Program-made: the position numbers and the translations under genes
Part shown: positions 16,098 through 25,204 of the stretch, one piece after another
Position numbering within the stretch: the first letter of the stretch is position 1
How the letters are laid out: each line of letters opens with the position of its first letter
Origin: CAZODA01 sp964578485
GTDB lineage: Bacteria > Bacteroidota > Bacteroidia > Bacteroidales > Marinilabiliaceae
Assembly: GCA_964578485.1 (NCBI GenBank)
Contig: CAZODA010000031.1
Location: 1 to 36,951, forward strand
Length of the DNA: 36,951 bases
Reading direction: 5' to 3'
Notes under the pieces: model-generated
What the model was told of the DNA's origin: nothing
What the model saw: the letters and a program-made list of their open reading frames with translations, nothing else
Database searches by the model: none

Positions 16098-17261
16098 ATG
16101 AAGCATTTTACTTTTATTGCATTGTTTTTTGTCCTCTTAATTGGCTGTAATAAAAAAAACCAATTTATTGTTGAGGGGCTTGTTGATAATGCTGTTGGTG
16201 ATACAATTTATTTTCATAGGTTAGACCTTGAAGGAGATTTTCCTGTTGGAGAAGCAGTGATTAAATCTAATGGCTCCTTTCGCTTTAAGCAAGCCTCTTT
16301 ACAGGAGCCTACATTTTTTAAACTATCATTAACACCCACACGATTTATTACTCTATTGGGTGATTCAGCTGAGCATATTAAGGTTAAAGCCAAAAAAGAA
16401 CGCTTTGCTTATACTTATACAGTTTCTAATTCTTCCGGTTCTGAAAAAGTAAAACTTTTAAATGAACAAATCTTTAGTTTAAGTAAAACTGTTGACAGCC
16501 TTATTAATTATTATCATTCTTTGCCTGAAGAAGATCAAGCTGAAAATCTGTCTCGAATAAGTGAGGACTTAAATCATCACATCAATGATTATAAAGAGTT
16601 CGTTGGCTCATTTGTAATGGATAACCACAGATCGTTTGCCTCTTATTATGCTTTGTTTCTTACCTTAAGTGATGGTTCGCAGGTAATGAATGTTATGGAT
16701 AAAAAGGATCAGATCTATTTTGCCGCCCTGGCAACTCAGTTGAATCTGTTTTATCCCGAATCTGCCAGAACCCGTCAGCTATACGATTATGTACTTCAGG
16801 CCAAAAATGCAGAACGAACATCCCAATTTTTTGATTATATAGAATCAATTGAAGGAGAGTCAATTCCTGAAATATTATTGCCTGATGCAGAAGGAAATGA
16901 AATATCTTTAACATCATTAAAAGATAAAGTAATATTACTATCATTTTGGGGATCGTGGGACGAAGCTTCTCGTAATGAAAATCACAGGTTAAAGCAGATT
17001 TATGCCAAATACCGACCTAAGGGCTTTCAGGTTTATCAAGTTGGTATTGAACAAAGCCGATTGATTTGGGAAAATACAGTTTTACAAGATGAACTCCCAT
17101 GGATTAGCGTGCGCGATCTCAACTATACAGATTCCTATGCACTTAGAGTGTATAATGTTCAGCAATTACCGGCAAATTATTTAATTGATAGTACAGGGGA
17201 AATTATAGGAAAAAATTTGTTTGGTTCACGGCTTGAAGAGCGTCTTGATGAATTGCTTTAG
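16098..17261 (+). CDS. Predicted TlpA-like lipoprotein lacking the CxxC motif
   Basis: The signal MKHFTFIALFFVLLIGC has a lipobox Cys at residue 17, so it should be anchored in the envelope. Residues 22-110 fit the DUF4369 beta domain (FIVEGLVDNAVGDTIYFHRLD). A helical linker follows. Residues from about 255 to the end form a thioredoxin/TlpA domain, with EILLPDAEGNEISLTSLKDKVILLSFWGSW, FQVYQVGIE and the cis-Pro strand VQQLPANYLIDSTGEIIGKN. The position of the family WCxPC active site reads WDEAS, so both cysteines are missing and thiol chemistry is unlikely. It begins 18 bases after the preceding lipoprotein. Binding or structural roles are possible. Confidence 0.8.
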   Translation: MKHFTFIALFFVLLIGCNKKNQFIVEGLVDNAVGDTIYFHRLDLEGDFPVGEAVIKSNGSFRFKQASLQEPTFFKLSLTPTRFITLLGDSAEHIKVKAKKERFAYTYTVSNSSGSEKVKLLNEQIFSLSKTVDSLINYYHSLPEEDQAENLSRISEDLNHHINDYKEFVGSFVMDNHRSFASYYALFLTLSDGSQVMNVMDKKDQIYFAALATQLNLFYPESARTRQLYDYVLQAKNAERTSQFFDYIESIEGESIPEILLPDAEGNEISLTSLKDKVILLSFWGSWDEASRNENHRLKQIYAKYRPKGFQVYQVGIEQSRLIWENTVLQDELPWISVRDLNYTDSYALRVYNVQQLPANYLIDSTGEIIGKNLFGSRLEERLDELL

Positions 17262-17272
17262 TATTAGCTGGC

Positions 17273-17299
17273 TTGAATATTGTAAAACAGATATATTTG
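17273..17299 (+). promoter_or_regulatory. Candidate promoter for lpxH-like gene
   Basis: TTG (17273-17275), a 16-base spacer and TATATTTG (17292-17299) resemble the Bacteroidota consensus, about 70 bases before the next gene. The -33 half is weak. Confidence 0.4.
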
Positions 17300-17368
17300 T
17301 TGCATATTTTTAAGCTGCTTAATGAATAAGACAGGTTGCTAGTAATAAAGAAAAATTTAGTATTGTAA

Positions 17369-18136
17369 TTGATACAAGGAAAGAAAATATATTTTGCTTC
17401 TGATGTTCATTTGGGGACATCTTCAATAACAGATCCACGTGAGCATGAACAAAGGTTTGTGAGATGGCTTGATATGATCAGTAATGATGCGGAAGAACTT
17501 TATCTCTTGGGTGATATATTTGATTTTTGGTTTGAGTATCGCAAGGTCGTTCCAAAAGGTAATATCAGATTCCTTGGTAAGTTATGTGAATTAACAGATG
17601 CAGGAATTAAGGTGCATTTTCTTACCGGAAATCATGATTTATGGATATTTGACTATCTACCTTCTGAGACCGGAATTATTGTGTATCAAAAACCTATAGA
17701 CAAGCTTATTAAGGGGAAGAGATTTTATCTTGCCCATGGGGATGGTTTAACTCAACACGAAGGTTTATATAAAATCCTTAAATGGATATTTAGAAATCCT
17801 TGTTTCCAAAGTATTTTTAGAATTATACATCCCGATTGTGGAGTTGGTTTAGCTCATTTTTGGTCGAGAAAAAGCAGGGAGAAAAGTTCTTCTGCCTGTG
17901 GGTCTGAATTTATGGGAGAAGATAATGAGTGGTTGATAAAATGGGCGAGAGAATTATTAAAGTCAGAGCATTATGATTTTTTTATTTTTGGACATCGCCA
18001 TATAGCAGTAACTGTTGATTTAAACAAAGATAGCCACTTAGTATTTTTAGGTGATTGGCTTACTAACTTTTCGTATGGAACTTGGGATGGGAAAGAATTT
18101 AAGTTAGAATTTTTTGAAAAAACCAAAACTTTATAA
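17369..18136 (+). CDS. UDP-2,3-diacylglucosamine diphosphatase, LpxH-like
   Basis: This metallophosphoesterase family enzyme hydrolyses UDP-2,3-diacylglucosamine to lipid X at the inner membrane during lipid A synthesis. The five metallophosphoesterase blocks are present: FASDVHLG, LLGDIFDFWFEY, LTGNHDLW, LAHGDGL and FGHRHI. The LpxH feature of a wide helical insertion lies between HGDG and GHRH. The length of 255 residues fits. The start is TTG at 17369, because it places four residues before the first beta strand (KKIYFASD) and no ATG is available there. A related LpxH2-type phosphodiesterase with another substrate is possible. The gene overlaps no other reading frame once the next start is taken at 18144. 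Confidence 0.82.
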   Translation: MIQGKKIYFASDVHLGTSSITDPREHEQRFVRWLDMISNDAEELYLLGDIFDFWFEYRKVVPKGNIRFLGKLCELTDAGIKVHFLTGNHDLWIFDYLPSETGIIVYQKPIDKLIKGKRFYLAHGDGLTQHEGLYKILKWIFRNPCFQSIFRIIHPDCGVGLAHFWSRKSREKSSSACGSEFMGEDNEWLIKWARELLKSEHYDFFIFGHRHIAVTVDLNKDSHLVFLGDWLTNFSYGTWDGKEFKLEFFEKTKTL

Positions 18137-18143
18137 GAACAGC

Positions 18144-19226
18144 ATGTGTGCACAAAAATCAATTTATTCGGTAATAACCGGATCTGGTTGTTACATTCCG
18201 CCTTTGATAGTGAAAAACTCAAAATTTGAGAATAATATCTTTATGAATGAAGATGGCTCATTGATAGAGACACCGGGGAAAGAAATAACGGAGAAGTTTG
18301 AGCAAATTACTGATATTACTCAGCGTAGGATTGCACCTTCAGAAATTCTTACTTCAGATATGGCTGCTGAGGCGGCACGTATCGCCATTGAAGATTCAGG
18401 TATTGATCAAGAAGATCTTGATTATATAATTGTAGCTCATAACTTGGGAGATATAGTTGATAGTTCATTGTATCCCGACATATTGCCTTCTCTTGCATCA
18501 AGGGTTAAAAATAAGCTTGGCATCAAAAGCCCTAAGGCTGTTGCCTATGATATTTTGTTTGGATGTCCGGGATGGACTCAGGCCATGATTCAGGCTAATT
18601 ATTATATTAAAGCGGGTGATGCAAAAAAAATCTTAGTAATTGGTGCCGACAGTATTTCGCGTGCTATGGATCCTCATGACAGGGATATTATGATTTTTGC
18701 CGATGGGGCAGGGGCTGTTGTTTTAGAGCGCAAAAAAAGTAAGGATCCGGTAGGCATGCTCCGTCATGCAGCCAGAACAGATGTTGATGATTACCTTGAT
18801 ATATTAAAAATGGGCAAATCCTATAATCCTGAAAATAAAGGTACTTATTTGAAAATGCAGGGGCGAAAGGTATATAATTACGCACTTACCTATGTTCCTT
18901 TGTTGGCTCAAGAATGCTTGAATAAGAATCATATGCAGTTGTCAGATGTTCATAAAGTCCTAATACATCAGGCCAATGCTAAAATGGATGAGGCGATATT
19001 AAAGCGTTTGTTTCGACTGTATGGTGAAAGAACACCGGATTACAATGTTATGCCCATGACAATACGAACACTTGGAAATACAAGTGTTGCTACCATTCCA
19101 ACTATGTATGATTTGCTTGTAAAAGGAAAGCTTGAGGGGCATAAGGTGAATTCCGGAGATAACATAATGATGACTTCTGTAGGTGCCGGAATGAATATTA
19201 ATGCATTTATGTATAAAATGCCCTGA
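18144..19226 (+). CDS. 3-oxoacyl-ACP synthase III family protein (FabH-like)
   Basis: This is a thiolase-fold ketosynthase of the FabH type, 360 residues. The catalytic triad is visible: Cys in ILFGCPGWTQA near residue 130, His in VLIHQANAKM near residue 280, and Asn in TLGNTSVATIP near residue 312. The N-terminus VITGSGCYIPP is typical, and FADGAGAVVLER is the family GDGAGA strand. The ATG at 18144 is preferred over an upstream in-frame ATG at 18114 that lies inside the preceding gene. Family members start fatty acid synthesis or make specialised acyl chains. The C-terminus and active-site context differ from housekeeping FabH, so the exact substrate is uncertain. Confidence 0.85.
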   Translation: MCAQKSIYSVITGSGCYIPPLIVKNSKFENNIFMNEDGSLIETPGKEITEKFEQITDITQRRIAPSEILTSDMAAEAARIAIEDSGIDQEDLDYIIVAHNLGDIVDSSLYPDILPSLASRVKNKLGIKSPKAVAYDILFGCPGWTQAMIQANYYIKAGDAKKILVIGADSISRAMDPHDRDIMIFADGAGAVVLERKKSKDPVGMLRHAARTDVDDYLDILKMGKSYNPENKGTYLKMQGRKVYNYALTYVPLLAQECLNKNHMQLSDVHKVLIHQANAKMDEAILKRLFRLYGERTPDYNVMPMTIRTLGNTSVATIPTMYDLLVKGKLEGHKVNSGDNIMMTSVGAGMNINAFMYKMP

Positions 19227-19241
19227 TAGAATTAATTGTTA

Positions 19242-20330
19242 TTACCATTTTTCACGATTTAATAGTCCTAAAACTGCAATTGCGCTTATCCAAAAGGGAT
19301 AAATAATGGTGAATATAAATAAACGAACAGCTTTTATTTTAATGTTGAAAAAGTCCGGAGCTGAATAGAGATACAATAGATCGGTAGTTATTTTAATTAG
19401 TGCGGAAAATAAAAATATCCTTCCTCCACCTGCGTAAAAAGGCCTGAGGATAAGCAACAACACAAGAAAAAAGTTTGTGAGAAATACTAATATAGCCATC
19501 AATATAGTTGCTGCATCCTTATATGCTATACTTTTTCCGCCCCATCTCATGCGTTGTTTAATTAATTTTTGCCATGACGATACAGGTCGTGATGAGACTA
19601 AGGCCTTTGGATTGTTAAGGAAATCAATTTTCTCTCCGGCTTTTTTAAAGGCATGTAGTAAAAAAACATCATCGCCTGACTCAAAATTTTGACCTGCTAC
19701 ATATTTTTTTGTTTCAAACCATTTTTGCCTGGGAAATATCAGATTTGCGCCACTGCAAAACAAGGGCTGGTTTAGGTTTGCTGCAGCTGCTCCGCTTAGT
19801 TGCAAAGCATAATATTCAATGGCCTGAAAATCATGTAAAAAAGAGTTCCCCTGTTTAATTGTAACAGGACCTATTAGCATTGAAGCTTTTGAATTATTAA
19901 GCCATTCTGCAATGCTCAACAGCCAGTCAGGTGTAAATGTGCAATCAGCATCACTTGTAACAATAAATTCTCCTTTAGCTTTTTCAATGCCTGTCTTTAA
20001 AGCTGCCTTTTTCCCTTTACCATCGGAAGTTCTAATGCTAAAATTGCTCTGCTGTGGAATTATTTCTACTGAAGCATCTGTTGAATGGTCATCTATAAAT
20101 ATAATTTCGAACGATTCTGTGGGGTAAGTTTGATTTTGTAACTGTTTTATTAATAATGGTAAATTTTCAGCTTCATTTTTAAAAGGTATTATAACAGAAA
20201 GAAAGGGATAGTTCGATTGTGAACTTAATGAAGAAAATGGCCTTTGTGAAAGCCAGCCTCTTTTAAACCGCAAAAAAACAATTAAATAAATAATTGTAAG
20301 TGCCAAACTTACAAAGGATAATAAAAGCAT
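19242..20330 (-). CDS. Membrane family 2 glycosyltransferase
   Basis: One N-terminal membrane segment (residues 1-22) precedes a GT-A catalytic domain. The domain has LSVIIPFKNEAENL, the nucleotide-binding EIIFIDDHSTD, KGKKAALKTGIEKAKGEF and the metal-binding SDADCTF. A QRMRWGGKS segment matches the QxxRW motif of processive family 2 enzymes, and two or three hydrophobic helices close the protein. It probably transfers a sugar to a lipid or polysaccharide acceptor at the cytoplasmic face of the inner membrane; donor and acceptor are unknown. It is convergent with the FabH-like gene, with only 15 bases between the stops. The HU/SPOR gene upstream is on the same strand, 40 bases away. Confidence 0.85.
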   Translation of the reverse strand: MLLLSFVSLALTIIYLIVFLRFKRGWLSQRPFSSLSSQSNYPFLSVIIPFKNEAENLPLLIKQLQNQTYPTESFEIIFIDDHSTDASVEIIPQQSNFSIRTSDGKGKKAALKTGIEKAKGEFIVTSDADCTFTPDWLLSIAEWLNNSKASMLIGPVTIKQGNSFLHDFQAIEYYALQLSGAAAANLNQPLFCSGANLIFPRQKWFETKKYVAGQNFESGDDVFLLHAFKKAGEKIDFLNNPKALVSSRPVSSWQKLIKQRMRWGGKSIAYKDAATILMAILVFLTNFFLVLLLILRPFYAGGGRIFLFSALIKITTDLLYLYSAPDFFNIKIKAVRLFIFTIIYPFWISAIAVLGLLNREKW

Positions 20331-20370
20331 AGCCTTTTAGACATAAAATTCGGGGAAGGATAAATGATAA

Positions 20371-21465
20371 TTAATTTACAGTAAGAGATAAGACCCAGTT
20401 TTCTATTTTAAGCTCTCCCAATAATTCTTCTTGACGTTGTAAAGCTTTATTTACAGAATTATGCCATTCAAAACTTACCAAGAATCGGCCTTGATAGGGT
20501 AAAACTGTTGTTGATCTGAACCCTTTTTCAAGCATTTGATTCATCATTTTAATAGCAGCATTTTCATTTTTAAAACTACCTATTATAATATGATGTTGTC
20601 TGGTGCCCGGGACAGCTGCCGGTGCTTGGCTTAATTGTGAAACTTCTTCATCAGGGCTTTGCTCTTCAAAAAATATTTCCTCATCGCTTATTTCAGTTTC
20701 TTCCTGAACTTCAGGCTCTTCCTGAACCGGCAATTCAATTTTAACAGCCTCCTCTACACCCCTGTCTTTCAGAGCATTAAAAGCGGGGGTAAAAAACCAT
20801 AAGTATAAAGCAACTCCCAATAAAAATAAAATGATAAGCAATGCAATTAACCAAATCGGCCATATAAAGCCTCGTTTTTTAATAATTGTTTCTTTTGTGT
20901 AAGTAGCATCTTGCCGGTGGAGTTCTATTTTTTCCTTTTCTTTTTGAGTTTCCTGATGTGTTATTCTCAAATCAGGGGCAGCTGTTTGTACTGGTGGCGG
21001 GCTTGTAAAATCTTGTTTCTTAGTCTGTTTTTTTTCTTCTTCTGTTGTAATTATTGATGTGTCAAGATCTAAAAGGTCTTCTTTCTCATCAGGTGAAGCC
21101 CTATCTACAAGTTTATTTTTTTGCTCTTCTTGGTCAGCTTCTGCTACCGGTGGGTTTTCTTGTTCAAAACGCAGAACCCCGTTTTGATCCTTAATAAAAG
21201 CTCCTATACCTTTAATGGTAAAAGAGCCATCATTATCTAATGATGAGTTTATAGTATTAACATAAGCTTCAACTTTTTCGGTTGCCGTGGCAGAATCCAC
21301 ACCTTCTACTGCACAAATATGACTGATAAGAAGTCCATCATTAAAACTCAAAAAGTTATTGAATAATATGTTTTGACCTTTTTCACGTGATATTATGAAA
21401 GCACCAAAATTTGGAATAATAATCCTATTGTTTTCCTTGATTAATTCCACTAAATAATTTTCCAT
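20371..21465 (-). CDS. HU-like domain and SPOR domain membrane protein
   Basis: The ATG at 21465 gives MENYLVELIKENNRIIIPNFGAF; an in-frame TTG 42 bases upstream is less likely. Residues 1-100 resemble the divergent HU-like domains of Bacteroidota (IPNFGAFIISREKG, GSFTIKGIGAFIKDQNG). A charged linker rich in Glu, Lys and Gln follows, then a single membrane helix near residues 198-222 (WPIWLIALLIILFLLGVALYLWFF). An acidic Glu/Pro linker leads to a C-terminal SPOR domain of about 75 residues (HHIIIGSFKNENAAIKMMNQMLEKGF). The predicted topology is cytoplasmic HU-like domain and periplasmic SPOR. SPOR domains bind septal peptidoglycan with denuded glycans. The HU-like part may bind DNA or only other proteins. 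Confidence 0.83.
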   Translation of the reverse strand: MENYLVELIKENNRIIIPNFGAFIISREKGQNILFNNFLSFNDGLLISHICAVEGVDSATATEKVEAYVNTINSSLDNDGSFTIKGIGAFIKDQNGVLRFEQENPPVAEADQEEQKNKLVDRASPDEKEDLLDLDTSIITTEEEKKQTKKQDFTSPPPVQTAAPDLRITHQETQKEKEKIELHRQDATYTKETIIKKRGFIWPIWLIALLIILFLLGVALYLWFFTPAFNALKDRGVEEAVKIELPVQEEPEVQEETEISDEEIFFEEQSPDEEVSQLSQAPAAVPGTRQHHIIIGSFKNENAAIKMMNQMLEKGFRSTTVLPYQGRFLVSFEWHNSVNKALQRQEELLGELKIENWVLSLTVN

Positions 21466-21710
21466 AATCAGTATTTTATGTGGGGTCAACTGATTGGATA
21501 AATCCAAGAAGTTTTTAGTTTACTAATATTAATAATCCTGATAAGCTTAAGTTTATATCTTCCCTGATCAACATAACTTATGTTCTATAAGTTTAATTCC
21601 TAACAAATATAATTATTTTTCGTAGAAATAAACAATATTATAAATAAGCAATCAAATAATATTATGTTTGATTTGTTTTATGTTAAAGGTACACTTACGC
21701 TATGTAAATA

Positions 21711-21756
21711 TATAAAAATCAAGGCTGTTTACATTTAAACAGCCTTGATTTTTATA
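21711..21756 (-). terminator. Terminator of the transketolase gene (works on either strand by symmetry)
   Basis: The 20 bases at 21711-21730 are the exact reverse complement of those at 21737-21756, separated by a 6-base loop. On the minus strand it begins four bases after the tkt stop and ends in a U-rich arm. The A/T flanks also allow termination of plus-strand transcripts. Confidence 0.9.
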
Positions 21757-21759
21757 TAT

Positions 21760-23787
21760 TTATTGTTCAATAAGGTCACTTACTTTTTTGAAAACAGCTT
21801 CTCCGGTGAAACCAAATTTTTCGTCAAGCACTTTAAAAGACGCTGAATATCCGAAATGGTCAAGACCTGCAACTATTCCATTTTCACCAACGAGCGATTC
21901 CAGAGTAACCGGAATTCCGGCAGTTAAACCAAAGCGTGGCACTCCCGGTATGAGTACTTCATCTTGATATGCTTTTGGCTGATTCCTGAACAATCCTTCA
22001 GAAGGAACAGATACTATCTGAATTTTCAGTCCTTTTCTTTCTCTCAACAATTTTGCTCCATCTACCAGGGTAGATACTTCTGAACCGTTTCCTACCAATA
22101 CTATATCAATTTTCCCTTCATCTTTGGAAACAATATAAGCACCTTTTTTGGCTCTTAATGAATTCTTGTAATTATTATCCGGAAGATTTACAATATTTTG
22201 GCGTGATAATATTAAAGCAGTTGGAGTTTTTGTGTTCTCCATAGCCATTTGCCAGGCAACAGTTGTTTCTTCAGCGTCTGCAGGTCGTATTACCAACATA
22301 CTGTTTTCACCTTTATGGTTTTTCAGTTTTTCCATCAGCCTGATTTGTGCTTCTTGTTCAACCGGTTGATGTGTTGGGCCGTCTTCACCCACTCTAAAAG
22401 CATCATGTGTCCAAATATATTTTACCGGAAGCTCCATTAAAGCTGCAAGTCTAACGGCCGGCTTCATATAATCACTAAATACAAAGAAAGTACCACAAGC
22501 CGGGATGACGCCTCCGTGTAAGGCCATACCATTTGCTATTGAGGCCATAGTTAATTCAGAAACACCGACTTGTAAAAAGGATCCTGAAAAATCTCCTTTT
22601 GCAAATGGTTTGGTTTTTTTGAGGAAACCATCAGTTTTATCTGAGTTTGCAAGGTCGGCCGACATTACAATCATATTTTCTATTTTTTCGGCAAATTCAC
22701 CTAATATTGTTGCCGAAGCAGCACGTGTAGCATTATTTTCCTTTTGCTTGACAGCTTCAAAATTAAATTCGGGAACTCCACCTGCAATAAAGCGGTTAAA
22801 CTTTTTGGCGAGTTCGGGATTTTGCTTTTCCCATTCTTTTTGAAGGTTTTTCTTCTCAGCGGCATTTTTTGCTTTTTCAGCATTTGCTTTTGAATACAAT
22901 TCAGCTACATCGGGGAAAATAACAAGGGGATTTGAAGGATCGCCTCCAAGATTTTCTATAGTTTTTTCGAAAGAAGCTCCGGCAGCACTTAAAGGCATAC
23001 CATGAGTGCTGATAACTTTTTCGTAGGGTGTTCCATCCTCAGTTACAGAACCTTTACCCATAATGGTTTTACCAATAATTAAATAGGGCTTTTCTTTTTC
23101 TGCTATTGCTTCTTTTAATGCTTCTCTTATTTGATCGGGATTATGGCCGTCAATGGTTTTTACTTTCCATCCCCATGCTTCATATTTCTTAGCGGTATCT
23201 TCTTTTGTTACAACATTTGTTTCGGTCGATAATTGAATATCATTACTGTCGTAAAACATCACAAGATTATTCAGACCTAAAAAGCCTGCTATACGGCCCG
23301 CTCCCTGAGAAATCTCCTCTTGAATTCCGCCATCCGAAATAAAAGTAAAAGTTTTGTGGGCTAACCATTCACCAAACCTTGAGGCAAGAAAACGTTCTGT
23401 AATTGCTGCACCAACAGCCATGGCATGTCCTTGTCCAAGCGGACCGCTTGTATTTTCAATTCCTCTTTCTATATCCAATTCGGGGTGACCTGGCGTTGGA
23501 CTTCCCCATTGTCTGAAATTTTTTAATTCCTCCATAGTGAAAGTCCCTGTAAGTGCTAATGCAGCATATAGCATTGGAGACATATGACCCGGATCAAGGA
23601 AAAATCTGTCACGATTAATCCATGCTCTGTCATCAGGATCGTAATTTAAAAATTCTGAAAATAAAATCTGCACGAAATCGGCTCCTCCCATTGCACCTCC
23701 CGGGTGTCCGGATTTTGCCTGTTCCGGCATTGCCGCAGAAAGGATTCTAATATTATCAGCGGCTCTTGTTGCGATGTCTTTACTCAT
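21760..23787 (-). CDS. tkt: Transketolase
   Basis: Transketolase moves two-carbon units between pentose phosphates and glycolytic sugars, using thiamine diphosphate. The 675-residue length is standard. Motifs from the N-terminus are KSGHPGGAMGGADF, FLDPGHMSPMLYAAL, ENTSGPLGQGHAMAVGAA, FTFISDGGIQEEISQGAG (the GDG TPP motif has Ser in place of the first Gly), and MFYDSNDIQLSTE. Later come the second TPP domain SELTMASIANGMALHGG and the substrate/His segment THDAFRVGEDGPTHQPVEQ. It starts at ATG 23785-23787. It is monocistronic by context, with a strong terminator downstream and a divergent pdxB upstream. Confidence 0.95.
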   Translation of the reverse strand: MSKDIATRAADNIRILSAAMPEQAKSGHPGGAMGGADFVQILFSEFLNYDPDDRAWINRDRFFLDPGHMSPMLYAALALTGTFTMEELKNFRQWGSPTPGHPELDIERGIENTSGPLGQGHAMAVGAAITERFLASRFGEWLAHKTFTFISDGGIQEEISQGAGRIAGFLGLNNLVMFYDSNDIQLSTETNVVTKEDTAKKYEAWGWKVKTIDGHNPDQIREALKEAIAEKEKPYLIIGKTIMGKGSVTEDGTPYEKVISTHGMPLSAAGASFEKTIENLGGDPSNPLVIFPDVAELYSKANAEKAKNAAEKKNLQKEWEKQNPELAKKFNRFIAGGVPEFNFEAVKQKENNATRAASATILGEFAEKIENMIVMSADLANSDKTDGFLKKTKPFAKGDFSGSFLQVGVSELTMASIANGMALHGGVIPACGTFFVFSDYMKPAVRLAALMELPVKYIWTHDAFRVGEDGPTHQPVEQEAQIRLMEKLKNHKGENSMLVIRPADAEETTVAWQMAMENTKTPTALILSRQNIVNLPDNNYKNSLRAKKGAYIVSKDEGKIDIVLVGNGSEVSTLVDGAKLLRERKGLKIQIVSVPSEGLFRNQPKAYQDEVLIPGVPRFGLTAGIPVTLESLVGENGIVAGLDHFGYSASFKVLDEKFGFTGEAVFKKVSDLIEQ

Positions 23788-23958
23788 GTCTAAGTAGCTA
23801 TTAAGATTATTATGATTTGTTTTAATTTAAATTCGGATCTTGTTAATAAATGAATTTAAGCATTTAATATCCGGGATTTTCTTCCCTCGATCGACCGGCA
23901 AAAATACGCATTTTTTTTGAACCTGTAAAACCTTTGATTGGTCATATTACTTTGTAAA

Positions 23959-23966
23959 CAAATATA
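23959..23966 (-). promoter_or_regulatory. Possible -7 element for tkt in the tkt-pdxB intergenic region
   Basis: On the minus strand these bases read TATATTTG, matching the -7 consensus, but no clear TTTG lies at the right distance upstream. The 290-base divergent region 23788-24077 holds no other feature I can support. Confidence 0.3.
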
Positions 23967-24077
23967 TTAATTTATAAATCTTTCTGGTTTTTAGAAATAT
24001 GTAAACAGATAGTATGAATTTAATCAGGTAAAAAATGGTATTTTTAAGGAGTTTTTAGTCTTTTGTTATATAAAACT

Positions 24078-25202
24078 ATGAAGATAATTGCCGATGATCG
24101 CATTCCTTTCCTTAAAGGGGTGTTTGAACCTTATTGTGAGATAGCTTATATCCCCGGTAAAGATATTAGCCCTGAGCATCTTGTTAATGCCGATGCTTTA
24201 ATTGTAAGAACAAGGACCTTATGTAATGAGCATTTACTTGGCAAATCTAAAGTAAAAATTGTTGCGACCGCAACAATTGGAACCGATCATTTTGATATTC
24301 CATGGTTGGAAAAGGCCGGTATAGCATGGGTAAATGCCCCCGGATGTAATTCAGGTTCTGTTCAACAATATATTGGATCTGTATTAGCACATTTTATTCT
24401 TGAAGGAATGGTTCCTGCCAACTCAGTTATTGGAATCGTAGGTGTTGGCATGGTTGGCTCTAAGGTTCAACGATTAGCTTCTTCCTTGGGCTTTAAGGTC
24501 TTATTGAATGATCCACCACGACAACGCAAAGAAAAGAGTGTTGAATTTTGTGACTATAATACCATTCTTAAAGAATCAGATATTATTACTTTTCACACAC
24601 CATTAAGTTACGAGGGACCTGATGCCACATTTAAACTTTTTAATAAAGAATCATTAAGGCATCTGAAATCCGGAGTTCATATCATAAATTCGTCAAGGGG
24701 TGAAGTTGTAAGCAATGATTCTTTATTTGAAGGACTTTCATCAGGTAAAATTTCGAAATTAATTTTGGATGTTTGGGAAAATGAACCTGATATAGATGCA
24801 GAACTGCATAATAAAGTGCGGTTTGGAACACCACATATTGCCGGTTATTCGATGGATGGCAAGGCTAATGGTACTACTATGGTTGTTCAAAAGGTTTCGG
24901 AAGTGCTCGGCTTACCACTCACAGAGTGGCAACCTTCTTCTATTCCCGAACCTGACGAACCTTTCATCAGCATTGATTCAAGTAATAGCCCCGCCTTTGA
25001 AGCAGCTGCTAAAGCCATCCTTGCTACTTATGATATTAAAGATGATGATAAGCGACTTAGAGCTAATCCCGAGTTATTTGAAAAACTAAGAGGAGAATAT
25101 CCTTTAAGACGTGAATTTCAAATATGGAAAATTAAAAAGAGTGCCATCCCTTCTGAAAATATATATCAGATGCTTAAAGATATTGGCTTTTCGTTTTATT
25201 GA
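24078..25202 (+). CDS. pdxB: Erythronate-4-phosphate dehydrogenase
   Basis: PdxB oxidises 4-phosphoerythronate in the DXP-dependent branch of pyridoxal phosphate synthesis. The ATG at 24078 gives MKIIADDRIPFLKGVFEPY, the usual family beginning; a TTG at 24063 would add five residues. The D-2-hydroxyacid dehydrogenase fold is clear: VRTRTLCNEHLL, VATATIGTDHFD, the NAD-binding VIGIVGVGMVGSKVQRLASSLG, the catalytic-loop Arg in INSSRGEVVSN, Glu in LDVWENEPDID, and the active-site His in GTPHIAGYSMDGK. The C-terminal 90 residues fit the PdxB-specific dimerisation domain. The length of 375 residues matches the family. It is convergent with the PAP2-like gene. Confidence 0.92.
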   Translation: MKIIADDRIPFLKGVFEPYCEIAYIPGKDISPEHLVNADALIVRTRTLCNEHLLGKSKVKIVATATIGTDHFDIPWLEKAGIAWVNAPGCNSGSVQQYIGSVLAHFILEGMVPANSVIGIVGVGMVGSKVQRLASSLGFKVLLNDPPRQRKEKSVEFCDYNTILKESDIITFHTPLSYEGPDATFKLFNKESLRHLKSGVHIINSSRGEVVSNDSLFEGLSSGKISKLILDVWENEPDIDAELHNKVRFGTPHIAGYSMDGKANGTTMVVQKVSEVLGLPLTEWQPSSIPEPDEPFISIDSSNSPAFEAAAKAILATYDIKDDDKRLRANPELFEKLRGEYPLRREFQIWKIKKSAIPSENIYQMLKDIGFSFY

Positions 25203-25204
25203 TA

